A stretch of 43,496 nt of DNA from Dethiobacter sp. (GCA_020725665.1 DYEO01000031.1:1-43496), one strand, 5' to 3'; counted from the stretch's first letter, positions 34,377 through 42,155 are shown. Numbers and translations are program-made. The notes: generated by a model not told the origin, from the sequence alone.

Positions 34377-34487
34377 TTGAAGTCTAACCGGGAATTTTTT
34401 ACACCAGTAAGGGATGGGGAGTGGAAATTAAGTGTCCTTAAACGGGGCGAGGATGGTTTTTATTTTGAAATAATTAAAGGGGAGTGA
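34377..34487 (+). CDS. Possible 36-residue small protein between the regulator and the TRAP operon
   Basis: A TTG at 34377, directly after GGAAAGGAG, opens a 36-codon frame (KSNREFFTPVRDGEWKLS...GFYFEIIKGE) that ends at 34487, seven bases before the dctP ATG. The alternation of charged and aromatic residues looks coding, but the start spacing is poor and I recognise no family. It could be a short leader, a real small protein or a remnant of a longer gene. Confidence 0.3.
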   Translation: MKSNREFFTPVRDGEWKLSVLKRGEDGFYFEIIKGE

Positions 34488-34493
34488 GCTTTG

Positions 34494-35537
34494 ATGTCGA
34501 GAACTAAGTTCCTGCTACTTGCTGCGGTACTTTTACTCGTTGTTTTACTAATTTCTGCCTGTGCCGCGCCACAATCGCCGGCGATGAAAGAGGAAAAAGA
34601 GAAGGTATCTGAGGAGAAGAAGGCTGAGAAAGCACAAGCCCCAGTAGTATTGACAGCCGTCTCTTCATTTAACAGGGATGCTTTGGAACACGAGGGTTTC
34701 TGGATTTTTGTTGATAAATTAGAACAAATAGGGCAAGGGCGCGTTCAGATTGATTATCGCGGTGGACCGGAGGTGATTCCCCCTTTAGAGCAAGCTGACG
34801 CACTGAAAACCGGGATAATTGACATATTTACGGGCCCGGAGGCATATTACCCTCATCTTGTTCCCGAAGTGATGATCTTTAAACTGACACCATTTACGCC
34901 GTGGGAGGAACGGGAAAACGGGTGCTATGATCTTTTCAACCAGATTCACCAGGAGAAGCTCAATGCCTACTATCTTGGTAAAACACTCACGGGAATTCCT
35001 TATCACCTCTTTTCCAACAAGCCGATTAATAAAGCGGATTTAAAAGGTATTACGCTGCGTGTCTCTGCCACCTATAAAGCTATGGTTGATGAACTTGGCG
35101 GAGCACCTTTGAGTATTCCAGGTGGGGAGGTATATACTGCCTTGGAACGGGGAGTAGTCGATGGCTTCGGCTGGGCTGGTATCGGTATTATTGGGGCAGG
35201 CTGGCATGAGGTAACAAAATACGAGATTGATCCCGGATTCTATAATGCCAGCACTGTTACCCTGGTAAACCTGGATACGTGGAATAATTTGCCTAAAGAT
35301 GTACAGGAAATATTAAACAAAGCCATGGTTGAGGCAGAAAGAGATATCCACGCCCGATATGTAAAGATGTACCAGGATGAACGGAAAGCCCGCCGCGACG
35401 GTGGGATGGAATTAATTACGCTCACGGGAGTGGAGGCGGAAAAATATCTTAAAGCTGCTTATGATAAGGGATGGAAAGAAGTAATAGATAAAAATCCTGA
35501 CTACGGTCCTCGTTTCAAAGAGCTAATGTACAAGTAA
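34494..35537 (+). CDS. dctP: TRAP transporter substrate-binding lipoprotein
   Basis: The extracytoplasmic binding protein of a TRAP transporter for a carboxylate-type substrate. The N-terminus is a lipoprotein signal: a hydrophobic stretch and lipobox LISAC with the modified cysteine at residue 23, then a charged Lys/Glu-rich linker (about residues 30-48). The binding domain carries the TRAP marks GITLRVSATYKAMVDELGG and YTALERGVVDGFGWAG. The usual substrate-clamping arginine is likely the Arg in TLRVSATYK. The ATG at 34494 has AAAGGGGAG nine bases upstream; a TTG at 34491 is an alternative. Length 347 residues. A hairpin separates it from the membrane subunits. Confidence 0.9.
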   Translation: MSRTKFLLLAAVLLLVVLLISACAAPQSPAMKEEKEKVSEEKKAEKAQAPVVLTAVSSFNRDALEHEGFWIFVDKLEQIGQGRVQIDYRGGPEVIPPLEQADALKTGIIDIFTGPEAYYPHLVPEVMIFKLTPFTPWEERENGCYDLFNQIHQEKLNAYYLGKTLTGIPYHLFSNKPINKADLKGITLRVSATYKAMVDELGGAPLSIPGGEVYTALERGVVDGFGWAGIGIIGAGWHEVTKYEIDPGFYNASTVTLVNLDTWNNLPKDVQEILNKAMVEAERDIHARYVKMYQDERKARRDGGMELITLTGVEAEKYLKAAYDKGWKEVIDKNPDYGPRFKELMYK

Positions 35538-35559
35538 TTGTTATAAACGGGGCAGGGGA

Positions 35560-35583
35560 GGGCGGTTCCTACCGCCCCCCTTT
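35560..35583 (+). terminator. Hairpin between dctP and dctQ (partial terminator)
   Basis: GGGCGGT (35560-35566) pairs with ACCGCCC (35571-35577) around TCCT, followed by CCC and only three T. It probably lowers read-through or protects the dctP message, raising binding protein over permease levels. Confidence 0.5.
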
Positions 35584-35629
35584 GCCTTACTATAGGTAAT
35601 TCACGGCCGCACGAAAGGAGCCGAAGACA

Positions 35630-36151
35630 ATGAGATTGGTACACAGGGCATTATTGATTGCCGAAGCGGGGTTTGATTACTTTCTGGATGCTCTTGCTCT
35701 CATTGCCGCAGTGTTTCTGTTGTTGCTGGGGGCACTTGTCACTATTGCTGTTGTTTCACGTTATTTTTTTCTCAAGCCCATGGCCTGGTCGATTGAACTA
35801 ATCGAGTATAGCCTTCTTTATGTTACTTTTTTAGGAGGGGCCTGGCTTTTAAGAGATGACGGACATGTAAAAATAGACATTTTAGTACAGCGTTTTCCTT
35901 ATAGATTACAAAAAGTCTTTATGTTCTTACCCGATATTGTGGGTTTAGTTGTTAGCTCAGTTCTTCTTTACTCCGGTTTTAAAATAACCCTGGAATCATA
36001 TTATGACGGCACTGCTGTCTATAAAATGTTACAGGTGCCCCGTTACCTGATTTTGGGGGTCATTCCTTTTGGCAGTTTTTTGTTGTTTATCCAATTCTTT
36101 CGCCTGCTTATCCGGCACCTATTGGAGTTATTTCCCCGTGGGGTTAATTAA
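35630..36151 (+). CDS. dctQ: TRAP transporter small membrane subunit
   Basis: A 173-residue membrane protein with four predicted hydrophobic segments (about residues 15-42, 52-78, 95-118 and 135-160), the standard DctQ topology. The conserved features SRYFFLKPMAWSIELIEYSL and GGAWLLRDDGHVKIDIL, with Glu in the first and Asp-Gly-His in the second, are typical. AAAGGAGCCGAAGACA precedes the ATG. It acts with DctM in the cytoplasmic membrane. Confidence 0.9.
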   Translation: MRLVHRALLIAEAGFDYFLDALALIAAVFLLLLGALVTIAVVSRYFFLKPMAWSIELIEYSLLYVTFLGGAWLLRDDGHVKIDILVQRFPYRLQKVFMFLPDIVGLVVSSVLLYSGFKITLESYYDGTAVYKMLQVPRYLILGVIPFGSFLLFIQFFRLLIRHLLELFPRGVN

Positions 36152-36218
36152 CTTGCTTGCATAGGCCATTTTTAATAGGATTGTGCTTCTAATTACTGAA
36201 GGTTAGGGGGGAATAGCT

Positions 36219-37529
36219 TTGGAATGGTGGATAGTAATTCTAATCTTCTTTGGTGTGCTTATTACTCTGCTGCTGCTGGAAGTACCTGTCGCTTTTGCTA
36301 TCTTTATCATCAATATCTTTGGGGCTTTTATATTTTTTAAAGGCCTTCCAGGATTGCGCCAGTTAAATCTTAGTATTTACGATACTCTTACTACCTTTAC
36401 TTTAACTCCCGTTCCCTTGTTCATATTGATGGGAGAGGCCCTTTTTCGCTCCGGTGCGGCACTACGGGCGCTGGAAGTGCTGGATGAGTGGATTGGGAAG
36501 ATGCCGGGGCGGTTGGGAGTGCTAACTACACTGGGAGGAACCCTTTTTGCTGTTTTAAGCGGTTCTACTATGGCGAACACTGCGATGATGGGGACCCTAC
36601 TACTACCGCAGATGCAAAAGCGTGGCTATCACGACAGTATTAGCATGGGTTCTATCCTGGCTTCTGGCGGCCTAGCAATGATTATTCCACCCAGTGCACT
36701 AGCCATCATTTTTGGGACTATTGCCCGCATATCTATTGGGAAGTTATTAATTGCCGGGATTATCCCCGGTCTAATCATGGCTCTAAACTATGCATTTAAT
36801 ATTATTATTCGCTGCACATTAAATCCGTCGCTTGCTCCGTCCTATGAAATCGAACCTGTTCCTTTCCGCCAAAAGATGGTAGCCCTAGTGCGCGATGTCC
36901 TGCCTTTTGGCATTATTATCTTTCTGGTTCTCGGTCTTTTGTTTTTTGGTGTGGCTACTCCTACGGAAAGCGCCGCACTGGGGGCGATCGGTTCCCTTAT
37001 ACTGGTGGCCTGTTATGGACAACTTAATCTCAAACTGCTAAAGGAGATGCTATTGGGAACGCTGAAAGTAACCGTAATGATCTTCTTTATCATGATGGGC
37101 GCACAGATCTTTAGCCAAATTATGGCTTTTTCCGGTGCCATTAACGGTCTGGTGAATATATTCCTTTCTCTACGGGTTCCACCACTTGTTTTATTAATAA
37201 TTATTCAGATTATACTTCTTTTTATGGGAATGTTCCTGGAACAGGTATCCATTATGCTGGTTACCCTGCCCTTTTTCATGCCCATTGTAACTCAGATGGG
37301 CTGGGATCCTTTGTGGTTTGCCATTCTAATGCTTATTAATTTACAAATTGCCCACACCACGCCTCCGTTTGGACTATTGTTGTTTGTTATGAAGGGGGTA
37401 GCACCGCCAGGAACCACCATGCTGCAGATTTACAAGTCGGCCTTGCCTTTTGTCGTATCGGATCTAATTACTATCGCTATCCTGGTAACTTTTCCTGTAT
37501 TGGTTCTCTGGCTCCCGGGGTTAATGTAA
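36219..37529 (+). CDS. dctM: TRAP transporter large membrane subunit
   Basis: A 436-residue, very hydrophobic protein with about 12 membrane segments, the ion-coupled permease of the TRAP system. Family marks are PLFILMGEALFRSG, GGTLFAVLSGSTMANTAMMG (re-entrant loop), ILASGGLAMIIPPSALAII, ATPTESAALGAIGSL and NLQIAHTTPPFGLLLF. The TTG start at 36219 has GGGGGG seven bases upstream. Base composition is AT-rich relative to the flanking hyu and racemase genes. The transporter presumably imports the substrate of the surrounding enzymes. Confidence 0.92.
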   Translation: MEWWIVILIFFGVLITLLLLEVPVAFAIFIINIFGAFIFFKGLPGLRQLNLSIYDTLTTFTLTPVPLFILMGEALFRSGAALRALEVLDEWIGKMPGRLGVLTTLGGTLFAVLSGSTMANTAMMGTLLLPQMQKRGYHDSISMGSILASGGLAMIIPPSALAIIFGTIARISIGKLLIAGIIPGLIMALNYAFNIIIRCTLNPSLAPSYEIEPVPFRQKMVALVRDVLPFGIIIFLVLGLLFFGVATPTESAALGAIGSLILVACYGQLNLKLLKEMLLGTLKVTVMIFFIMMGAQIFSQIMAFSGAINGLVNIFLSLRVPPLVLLIIIQIILLFMGMFLEQVSIMLVTLPFFMPIVTQMGWDPLWFAILMLINLQIAHTTPPFGLLLFVMKGVAPPGTTMLQIYKSALPFVVSDLITIAILVTFPVLVLWLPGLM

Positions 37530-37573
37530 AAATGTACGTGAGATGGATAATTTAAAAAGAAGGTGGGTTATGA

Positions 37574-38251
37574 ATGGAAATACGCATAAAACTCATCGCC
37601 CCTGTGCCCGTGCCGCCGCAAGGGATGGGCACGGTGGAACGGATGTTACAGGCGCGACGCCGCGCCGCGAGCCCGGGTACGGTGATCGACTTTGTAAGCC
37701 TGCAGGATGGCCCCCTGAGCCTCGGCAGTATGACGGATCGCTTTCTTTCTGCACAGGCTGTATATCCCCATGTGGTAAAAGCACCGGGTGAAGGATACAA
37801 CGCCGTTATCGTGGACTGTACCTGCGATCAGCTCTATCCCGAAGCCGTGGAGAATCTGAGTATACCGCTGGTCCCGCCATTGCACGCTTCCCTGTATATG
37901 GCCGCCATGCTCTGCAACCGTTTTAGCATTATCACACCCACACGCGGACAGGGTAAACTCTACTCCCGGTTGGTGGAACAATATGGCTTCGGCGAAAGAG
38001 TAATTTCGGTTCGGGAACGGGCGTTGGACTTTATCAGTGGGGGAGCAGCACAAGAGGATCTTTTGTCCGTGCTCCTGAAGGAGGGACAGGCTGCCCTGCA
38101 TGAAGGAGCACAAGTTATTATTCTCGGTTGCACCGCCCTTACCCAGGATCGCCTGCTGCAGGAAATACTGGGGGTGCCGGTACTTGCCCCCGGTGATGTG
38201 GCCGTAAAAACCGCAGAAACGCTTGTGCAGCTGGGGCTCCGCTATACCTGA
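37574..38251 (+). CDS. Asp/Glu/hydantoin racemase family protein
   Basis: A 225-residue member of the cofactor-independent racemase family. The two catalytic-type cysteines are seen in VIVDCTCDQLYPE (Cys82 or Cys84) and IILGCTALTQ (Cys185), at the spacing found in hydantoin racemase HyuE. Relatives also include aspartate racemases, maleate isomerases and AroM-type proteins, so racemisation of a hydantoin or amino acid is likely but not proven. AAGAAGGTGGG precedes the ATG. It follows dctM by 44 bases and ends the cluster; its GC content returns to that of hyuAB. Confidence 0.82.
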   Translation: MEIRIKLIAPVPVPPQGMGTVERMLQARRRAASPGTVIDFVSLQDGPLSLGSMTDRFLSAQAVYPHVVKAPGEGYNAVIVDCTCDQLYPEAVENLSIPLVPPLHASLYMAAMLCNRFSIITPTRGQGKLYSRLVEQYGFGERVISVRERALDFISGGAAQEDLLSVLLKEGQAALHEGAQVIILGCTALTQDRLLQEILGVPVLAPGDVAVKTAETLVQLGLRYT

Positions 38252-38283
38252 GAGGTTACTATTCAGGCATTGGTTCTCTCATT

Positions 38284-38308
38284 CTGACTCCTGACTCCTG
38301 ACTCCTGA
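38284..38308. repeat. Heptanucleotide tandem repeat (CTGACTC, 3.5 copies)
   Basis: Three exact CTGACTC units (38284-38304) and a partial CTGA lie between the racemase gene and the minus-strand uspA terminator. The clearest of the four seven-base arrays in the window. Confidence 0.8.
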
Positions 38309-38311
38309 GAA

Positions 38312-38343
38312 GTTAAAACCCCGGTCGCAGTCCGCTGCCGGGG
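38312..38343 (-). terminator. Terminator of uspA
   Basis: Read on the minus strand, CCCCGG and CCGGGG (38338-38343 and 38319-38324) form a GC-rich stem with an extra CAG/CTG inner pairing, followed by TTTT at 38317-38314. It lies about 33 bases after the uspA stop. Confidence 0.75.
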
Positions 38344-38375
38344 TGTACGGAAATCAATTCATAACCTTAGATATG

Positions 38376-38801
38376 CTATTTTACGATATAAACACTGGGC
38401 TTGGCACAATGTGCCACTTTGTTGCTCACACTTCCCAGGAACAACTCCTTGATCCCGCTCATACCCCGGCTGCCGAGGACGACTATGTCGAAGTTACCTT
38501 CCTTGGCTACCCGGCATATTTCGTCGGCGGGGTGACCGCTGACCAGTATTGTCTTAACTTCTATCCCCTTTTCCTTAAACTTTTGCTCTGCCCTGGTCAG
38601 AATTGTTTTGGAGCTTTGCTCATAGTTTACCTTTATTTGGGTAATGACATCGGAAGGGACAATATAGGCCAGGTTCGGCGCTTCTTCCATAACCGTAATC
38701 ACCGTAACTTCCCCTTCCATAGAGCCGGCCAACCTGATTGTCTCCGCAATCGTTTTTTCAGAGTGTTCCGAACCGTCGGTAGCCATAAGGATTTTCTTCA
38801 T
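38376..38801 (-). CDS. Universal stress protein, UspA family
   Basis: A 141-residue cytoplasmic protein of the UspA fold. It starts MKKILMATDGSEHSEK with the nucleotide-binding aspartate, and has the ATP-site glycine pattern VLGSRGMSGIKELFLGSVS near the C-terminus, which marks the ATP-binding subgroup. The start is the ATG near 38801, preceded by AGGAGG nine bases away on the minus strand; an in-frame ATG at 38873 would add 24 unrelated residues. It is a single-gene unit with its own promoter and terminator. Confidence 0.93.
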   Translation of the reverse strand: MKKILMATDGSEHSEKTIAETIRLAGSMEGEVTVITVMEEAPNLAYIVPSDVITQIKVNYEQSSKTILTRAEQKFKEKGIEVKTILVSGHPADEICRVAKEGNFDIVVLGSRGMSGIKELFLGSVSNKVAHCAKPSVYIVK

Positions 38802-38937
38802 TGATTTATACCTCCTGTTAAGTTTTACAAACATCCCGTTTAAATGGAGATGACGGCAATGCAGTTTTGCCATCTCCCTGCCGGCATAATGTCTTTTTTA
38901 CGGAAGTAGTTGCCACGTAATCTGTAATATTATGGAT

Positions 38938-38966
38938 AGCATAAGGCAGATCTGTTGGAATGTCAA
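38938..38966 (-). promoter_or_regulatory. Sigma-A-type promoter for uspA
   Basis: On the minus strand TTGACA (38966-38961), a 17-base spacer and TATGCT (38943-38938). The -35 is perfect and the -10 has two mismatches. The leader to the uspA start would be about 130 bases; the rest of the uspA-MORN gap (38802-39139) contains no other gene that I can support. Confidence 0.65.
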
Positions 38967-39046
38967 TATGTAAAAGCGTATTTCCTGAGCTGTGTCATAT
39001 GAGCATAAATATTTTATCATTTGTTCATTTTTTTTAAGCAGGAATA

Positions 39047-39123
39047 AAGCCAAAAGACAGCGAATTCAACTTGTTACAGTAGTTTTTGGCTTACCATTTC
39101 AGCACTGGCTTAAGCCTGTAAGC
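39047..39123 (+). promoter_or_regulatory. Structured leader before the MORN gene
   Basis: AAGCCAAAA (39047-39055) can pair with TTTTGGCTT (39084-39092). GCTTAC (39089-39094) can instead pair with GTAAGC (39118-39123), enclosing the palindrome GGCTTAAGCC (39107-39116). The two stems overlap at 39089-39092 and so exclude each other. The second stem ends three bases before the AGGAGG of the MORN gene (39126-39131). Confidence 0.4.
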
Positions 39124-39139
39124 AAAGGAGGGCGTCCAC

Positions 39140-39496
39140 ATGCCGGAAAAAGAATGCCTGGTATGGCCTGACGGCAGCAAATACAGCGGGGACTTGCAAG
39201 ACGGATTGCCGCACGGGCAGGGAACGATGGAGTTTGCCAACGGTTCCCGGTACACCGGGGAGTGGAAAAATGGCAAGATGCACGGTCAAGGTACCTTTAA
39301 ATTTGCCAATGGTTGCAGCTATACCGGCCAGTTTGTAAACGGCAGGCAGGACGGGATGGGAACGATGCTCTGGCCTGACGGGACAAAACACGTGGGCGAG
39401 TTCAAAGAAGGAAAAAAACACGGCCAGGGAACGACCACTTACGCCGATGGATCAACTCAGACGGGAATGTGGCTGGGGGGTCAGTTCTGGGGGTAG
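39140..39496 (+). CDS. MORN-repeat protein
   Basis: A 118-residue protein made almost wholly of about four and a half MORN repeats with a 23-residue period: YSGDLQDGLPHGQGTMEF, YTGEWKNGKMHGQGTFKF, YTGQFVNGRQDGMGTMLW, then HVGEFKEGKKHGQGTTTY and a partial QTGMWLGG. MORN repeats form an extended beta-hairpin surface used for protein or lipid contacts. There is no signal peptide or membrane segment, so it is predicted to be cytoplasmic. AGGAGG lies eight bases before the ATG. It ends 35 bases before an ADP-ribosylglycohydrolase gene on the same strand, suggesting co-transcription. Function unknown. Confidence 0.88.
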   Translation: MPEKECLVWPDGSKYSGDLQDGLPHGQGTMEFANGSRYTGEWKNGKMHGQGTFKFANGCSYTGQFVNGRQDGMGTMLWPDGTKHVGEFKEGKKHGQGTTTYADGSTQTGMWLGGQFWG

Positions 39497-39530
39497 AAAA
39501 TTTTTTTTTGCTACAAGAGTGGTGAGGATA

Positions 39531-40307
39531 ATGATCGGCGCCATTGCGGGAGACATAATCGGCTCGGTCTATGAGCGCCAAAACGTGAAGACCACCGCAT
39601 TTCCCTTGTTCAGCGAGGGTTCCCGTTTTACCGACGATACGGTGCTTACGGTGGCGGTGGCGGCCGCCATCATGGAGGGAAGAGACTATGGCCAGGCTCT
39701 CAGGGATTACGGGCGCAGGTACCCGCACGCCGGGTACGGCGGATTTTTCCTCGATTGGCTCTTTTCCAGGGAAGCGGAGCCGTACAACAGTTTCGGTAAC
39801 GGTTCGGCCATGCGTGTCAGCCCGGTAGGCTTTGCCTTTTCCACCCTGGAAAAAGTTTTGGCGGAGGCCGGGCACAGTGCCGCGGCAACCCATAACCATC
39901 CGGAAGGGATTAAGGGAGCGCAGGCCGTTGCGGCGGCTGTATTCCTTGCGAGAAAAGGGGTTGGCAAGGAGCAGATGCGCGATTACATTACCGGCAAATT
40001 CGGTTATAACCTGGAACAGACGCTGGAGGAGATTCGACCCAACTATAGTTTCGATGCCACATGCCAGGGATCGGTGCCCCATGCAATCATCGCTTTTCTC
40101 GCCTCAACAGACTACGAGGATGCCGTGCGCAAGGCTGTTTCCCTCGGGGGTGACAGCGATACCATTGCCTGCATAACGGGGGGAATTGCCCAGGCCTTTT
40201 ACCGGCGCATCCCCCGGTATATCCTGAACAAGACGCAGGATCTACTGCCTCCCGACCTGCTGGCGGTGGTATGGCGTTTCAAAATTTTTACCGGCATAAC
40301 CTACTGA
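39531..40307 (+). CDS. ADP-ribosylglycohydrolase family protein
   Basis: A 258-residue protein of the DraG/ARH family, which removes ADP-ribose from proteins or small molecules using two magnesium ions. The metal ligands are in SRFTDDTVLTVA near the N-terminus and GGDSDTIACITG near the C-terminus, with the IGAIAGDIIGSVYE opening and QGSVPHAIIAFL. The ATG at 39531 follows GTGAGGATA; a longer frame from 39447 lies inside the MORN gene. No ADP-ribosyltransferase or dinitrogenase reductase gene is nearby, so the target is unknown. The pairing with a MORN protein is unusual. Confidence 0.9.
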   Translation: MIGAIAGDIIGSVYERQNVKTTAFPLFSEGSRFTDDTVLTVAVAAAIMEGRDYGQALRDYGRRYPHAGYGGFFLDWLFSREAEPYNSFGNGSAMRVSPVGFAFSTLEKVLAEAGHSAAATHNHPEGIKGAQAVAAAVFLARKGVGKEQMRDYITGKFGYNLEQTLEEIRPNYSFDATCQGSVPHAIIAFLASTDYEDAVRKAVSLGGDSDTIACITGGIAQAFYRRIPRYILNKTQDLLPPDLLAVVWRFKIFTGITY

Positions 40308-40336
40308 TACAAAAGGTTTTAAAGAAACCGGATTGT

Positions 40337-41644
40337 TTAGGTTGCCAGCGGAGTGAGCATGTTTTTCAACGTTGCGGCTAAATCGTACAGGGGGATGCTT
40401 ATTTCTTCCCCGCTGGCCATACGGCGCAGTTTAATTTCTCCCTGGGCCAGTTCGTTTTCACCAAGGATAAGTACGAAGGGAATTCCTTCCTTATTGGCGT
40501 AGTCAAGAGAGCGTTTCAAACGGCGCTCGCCCATCTCCATTTCCACGCGGAACCCCTCCCGGCGCAGTCCGCGGGCGATCACCAGGCATGGGGCGGCGGT
40601 ATCCAGGGGGATGAGGAAAATATCCGCGGCTGCGACCTCCGCTTTATCGTCATCCATGCTGAGGGCCGTAAAGATTACGTCCAGGCCGAAGGAGATTCCC
40701 ACCGCCGGGTACTCTGTCTCACTTTCCAGGAAAGCGCCGATGATATGATCGTAGCGGCCGCCGCTGGCGATGCTTCCCTTGATCCTGCCGTCGCTGAGGA
40801 AAACCTCGTAAACGGTTCCCGTATAGATCTCCAACCCTCGTGCCAGCAGGGGGTTAAAGCGCACCTTATCTGCCAACTTCAGGGCGTTTAGATAGCCCTC
40901 CAGCTCGTTTAACTCCAATATCCCTGCCCTGACAAGGGGGTGATCGAAACGACGCTCATAGTACGCCGTCGTATTTCCCTTCTGGAAGACGGAAAAAATA
41001 CTGTCGATTGTCGCGGGACTAATCCCTTCGTTTTGCAGTTCCTCCTGCACGCCTGCGACACCGATTTTCTCTACCTTATCCAGGGAGAGGATCGTGCCGT
41101 TGCGCTTCTCTTCCGGGATTCCCAGGGAAGCGAGGACACCGCTTAGCAGCTTACGGTTGTTGTAGGAAATATAAACATCCAGGTTCAGCGCGGCGAAGGC
41201 GTCCAGAGCCATAGCCATCAGTTCCGCTTCGGCAATGGTGGAGCGCACGCCGGCGATATCCACGTCGCATTGTATAAACTCCCGCAGTCGTCCGGTCTTG
41301 ACCGGACCGTCACGGAAAACCCGTCCTATTTCGTAGCGTTTGAAGGGCAGCCGCAGATTGGGGTTCATACCGATCACCCGGGCGAAAGGAACTGTAAGAT
41401 CGTAACGCAGGGCCAGTTCCCGATTGCCCTGGTCCTGCAGGCGGTAAACCTCTTTCAGTATTTCCTCTCCACCCGCATACTTGGAGGCCAGGATGTCATA
41501 ATGACACAGAACCGGTGTCTCCAGGGGCCGGCAGCCGTAACGGGCAAAGACGGCCTCCAGTGTGTTTTTTATCCGGTTGCGCAACTGCTGCTCAGCAGGC
41601 AGGTAGTCTTTTGTCCCTTTTAAATTTCGCAATTCAAGATTCAC
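40337..41644 (-). CDS. hisS: Histidyl-tRNA synthetase
   Basis: A class II aminoacyl-tRNA synthetase that charges tRNA-His. The 435-residue protein has the motif 2 region PFKRYEIGRVFRDGPVKTGR, the histidine-specific LLARGLEIYTGTVYE, the motif 3 region ASGGRYDHIIGAF and a C-terminal anticodon-binding domain (VEMEMGERRLKRSLDYANKE). N-terminal LKGTKDYLPAEQ. The GTG start follows AGGGGGAG on the minus strand. No T-box leader is visible in the 90 bases before it, and aspS, its usual partner, is not adjacent. It converges with the ADP-ribosylglycohydrolase gene with only 29 bases between. Confidence 0.94.
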   Translation of the reverse strand: MNLELRNLKGTKDYLPAEQQLRNRIKNTLEAVFARYGCRPLETPVLCHYDILASKYAGGEEILKEVYRLQDQGNRELALRYDLTVPFARVIGMNPNLRLPFKRYEIGRVFRDGPVKTGRLREFIQCDVDIAGVRSTIAEAELMAMALDAFAALNLDVYISYNNRKLLSGVLASLGIPEEKRNGTILSLDKVEKIGVAGVQEELQNEGISPATIDSIFSVFQKGNTTAYYERRFDHPLVRAGILELNELEGYLNALKLADKVRFNPLLARGLEIYTGTVYEVFLSDGRIKGSIASGGRYDHIIGAFLESETEYPAVGISFGLDVIFTALSMDDDKAEVAAADIFLIPLDTAAPCLVIARGLRREGFRVEMEMGERRLKRSLDYANKEGIPFVLILGENELAQGEIKLRRMASGEEISIPLYDLAATLKNMLTPLAT

Positions 41645-41735
41645 TTCTTGCTCCCCCTCATAAAAAGTAGAAAAGCCGTGTTGGCATTATTTTACCACAC
41701 AGCCTCCCTATTTGCACCATATCTTTCCTTTTTCC

Positions 41736-42155
41736 TTAATGTATATCCAGTTTTCTGCCCCGCGTGCGCGATGGTTGGGTGCGGGGAATAGTAATGGAAA
41801 GGATACCGTCGTGGTATTCCGCCCGTGCTTCTTCCGACTTGACATTGGCTGGCAGAGGAATGGTCCGGGAAAAATTACCATAAAACCTTTCCGTGCGATA
41901 GACGTTTTCATCTTTGTACTGGTTATCCCGGCGCGTTTGCCCGGAGAGGCGGATGGAGTTGTCATCCACAAAAACATTGAGATCATCCTTGGCAACACCC
42001 GGTATTTCCGCTTTTACAACCACGTCGTTTTCCGTCTGGTAAATATCAACCCGCGGTCCCCTGAATTGCCCTCCTGCTCTGAAGGGAAAGCGTTCAAACA
42101 TGCTTTCCATCTCTCTTTCCATATCCCTAAAGGGATTCCACTCCATGAGGCTCAT
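41736..42155 (-). CDS. Small heat-shock protein (Hsp20/alpha-crystallin)
   Basis: A 139-residue ATP-independent chaperone. The alpha-crystallin domain runs from about residue 35 (PRVDIYQTENDVVVKAEIPG) through RTERFYGNFSRTIPLPANV to AEYHDGILSITIPR, with a short basic tail. The N-terminus MSLMEWNPFRDMEREMESMF is the typical Hsp20 arm. AGGAGGAGTG precedes the ATG on the minus strand. I find no CIRCE element in the 157-base gap to the divergent HD-GYP gene. Confidence 0.93.
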   Translation of the reverse strand: MSLMEWNPFRDMEREMESMFERFPFRAGGQFRGPRVDIYQTENDVVVKAEIPGVAKDDLNVFVDDNSIRLSGQTRRDNQYKDENVYRTERFYGNFSRTIPLPANVKSEEARAEYHDGILSITIPRTQPSRTRGRKLDIH

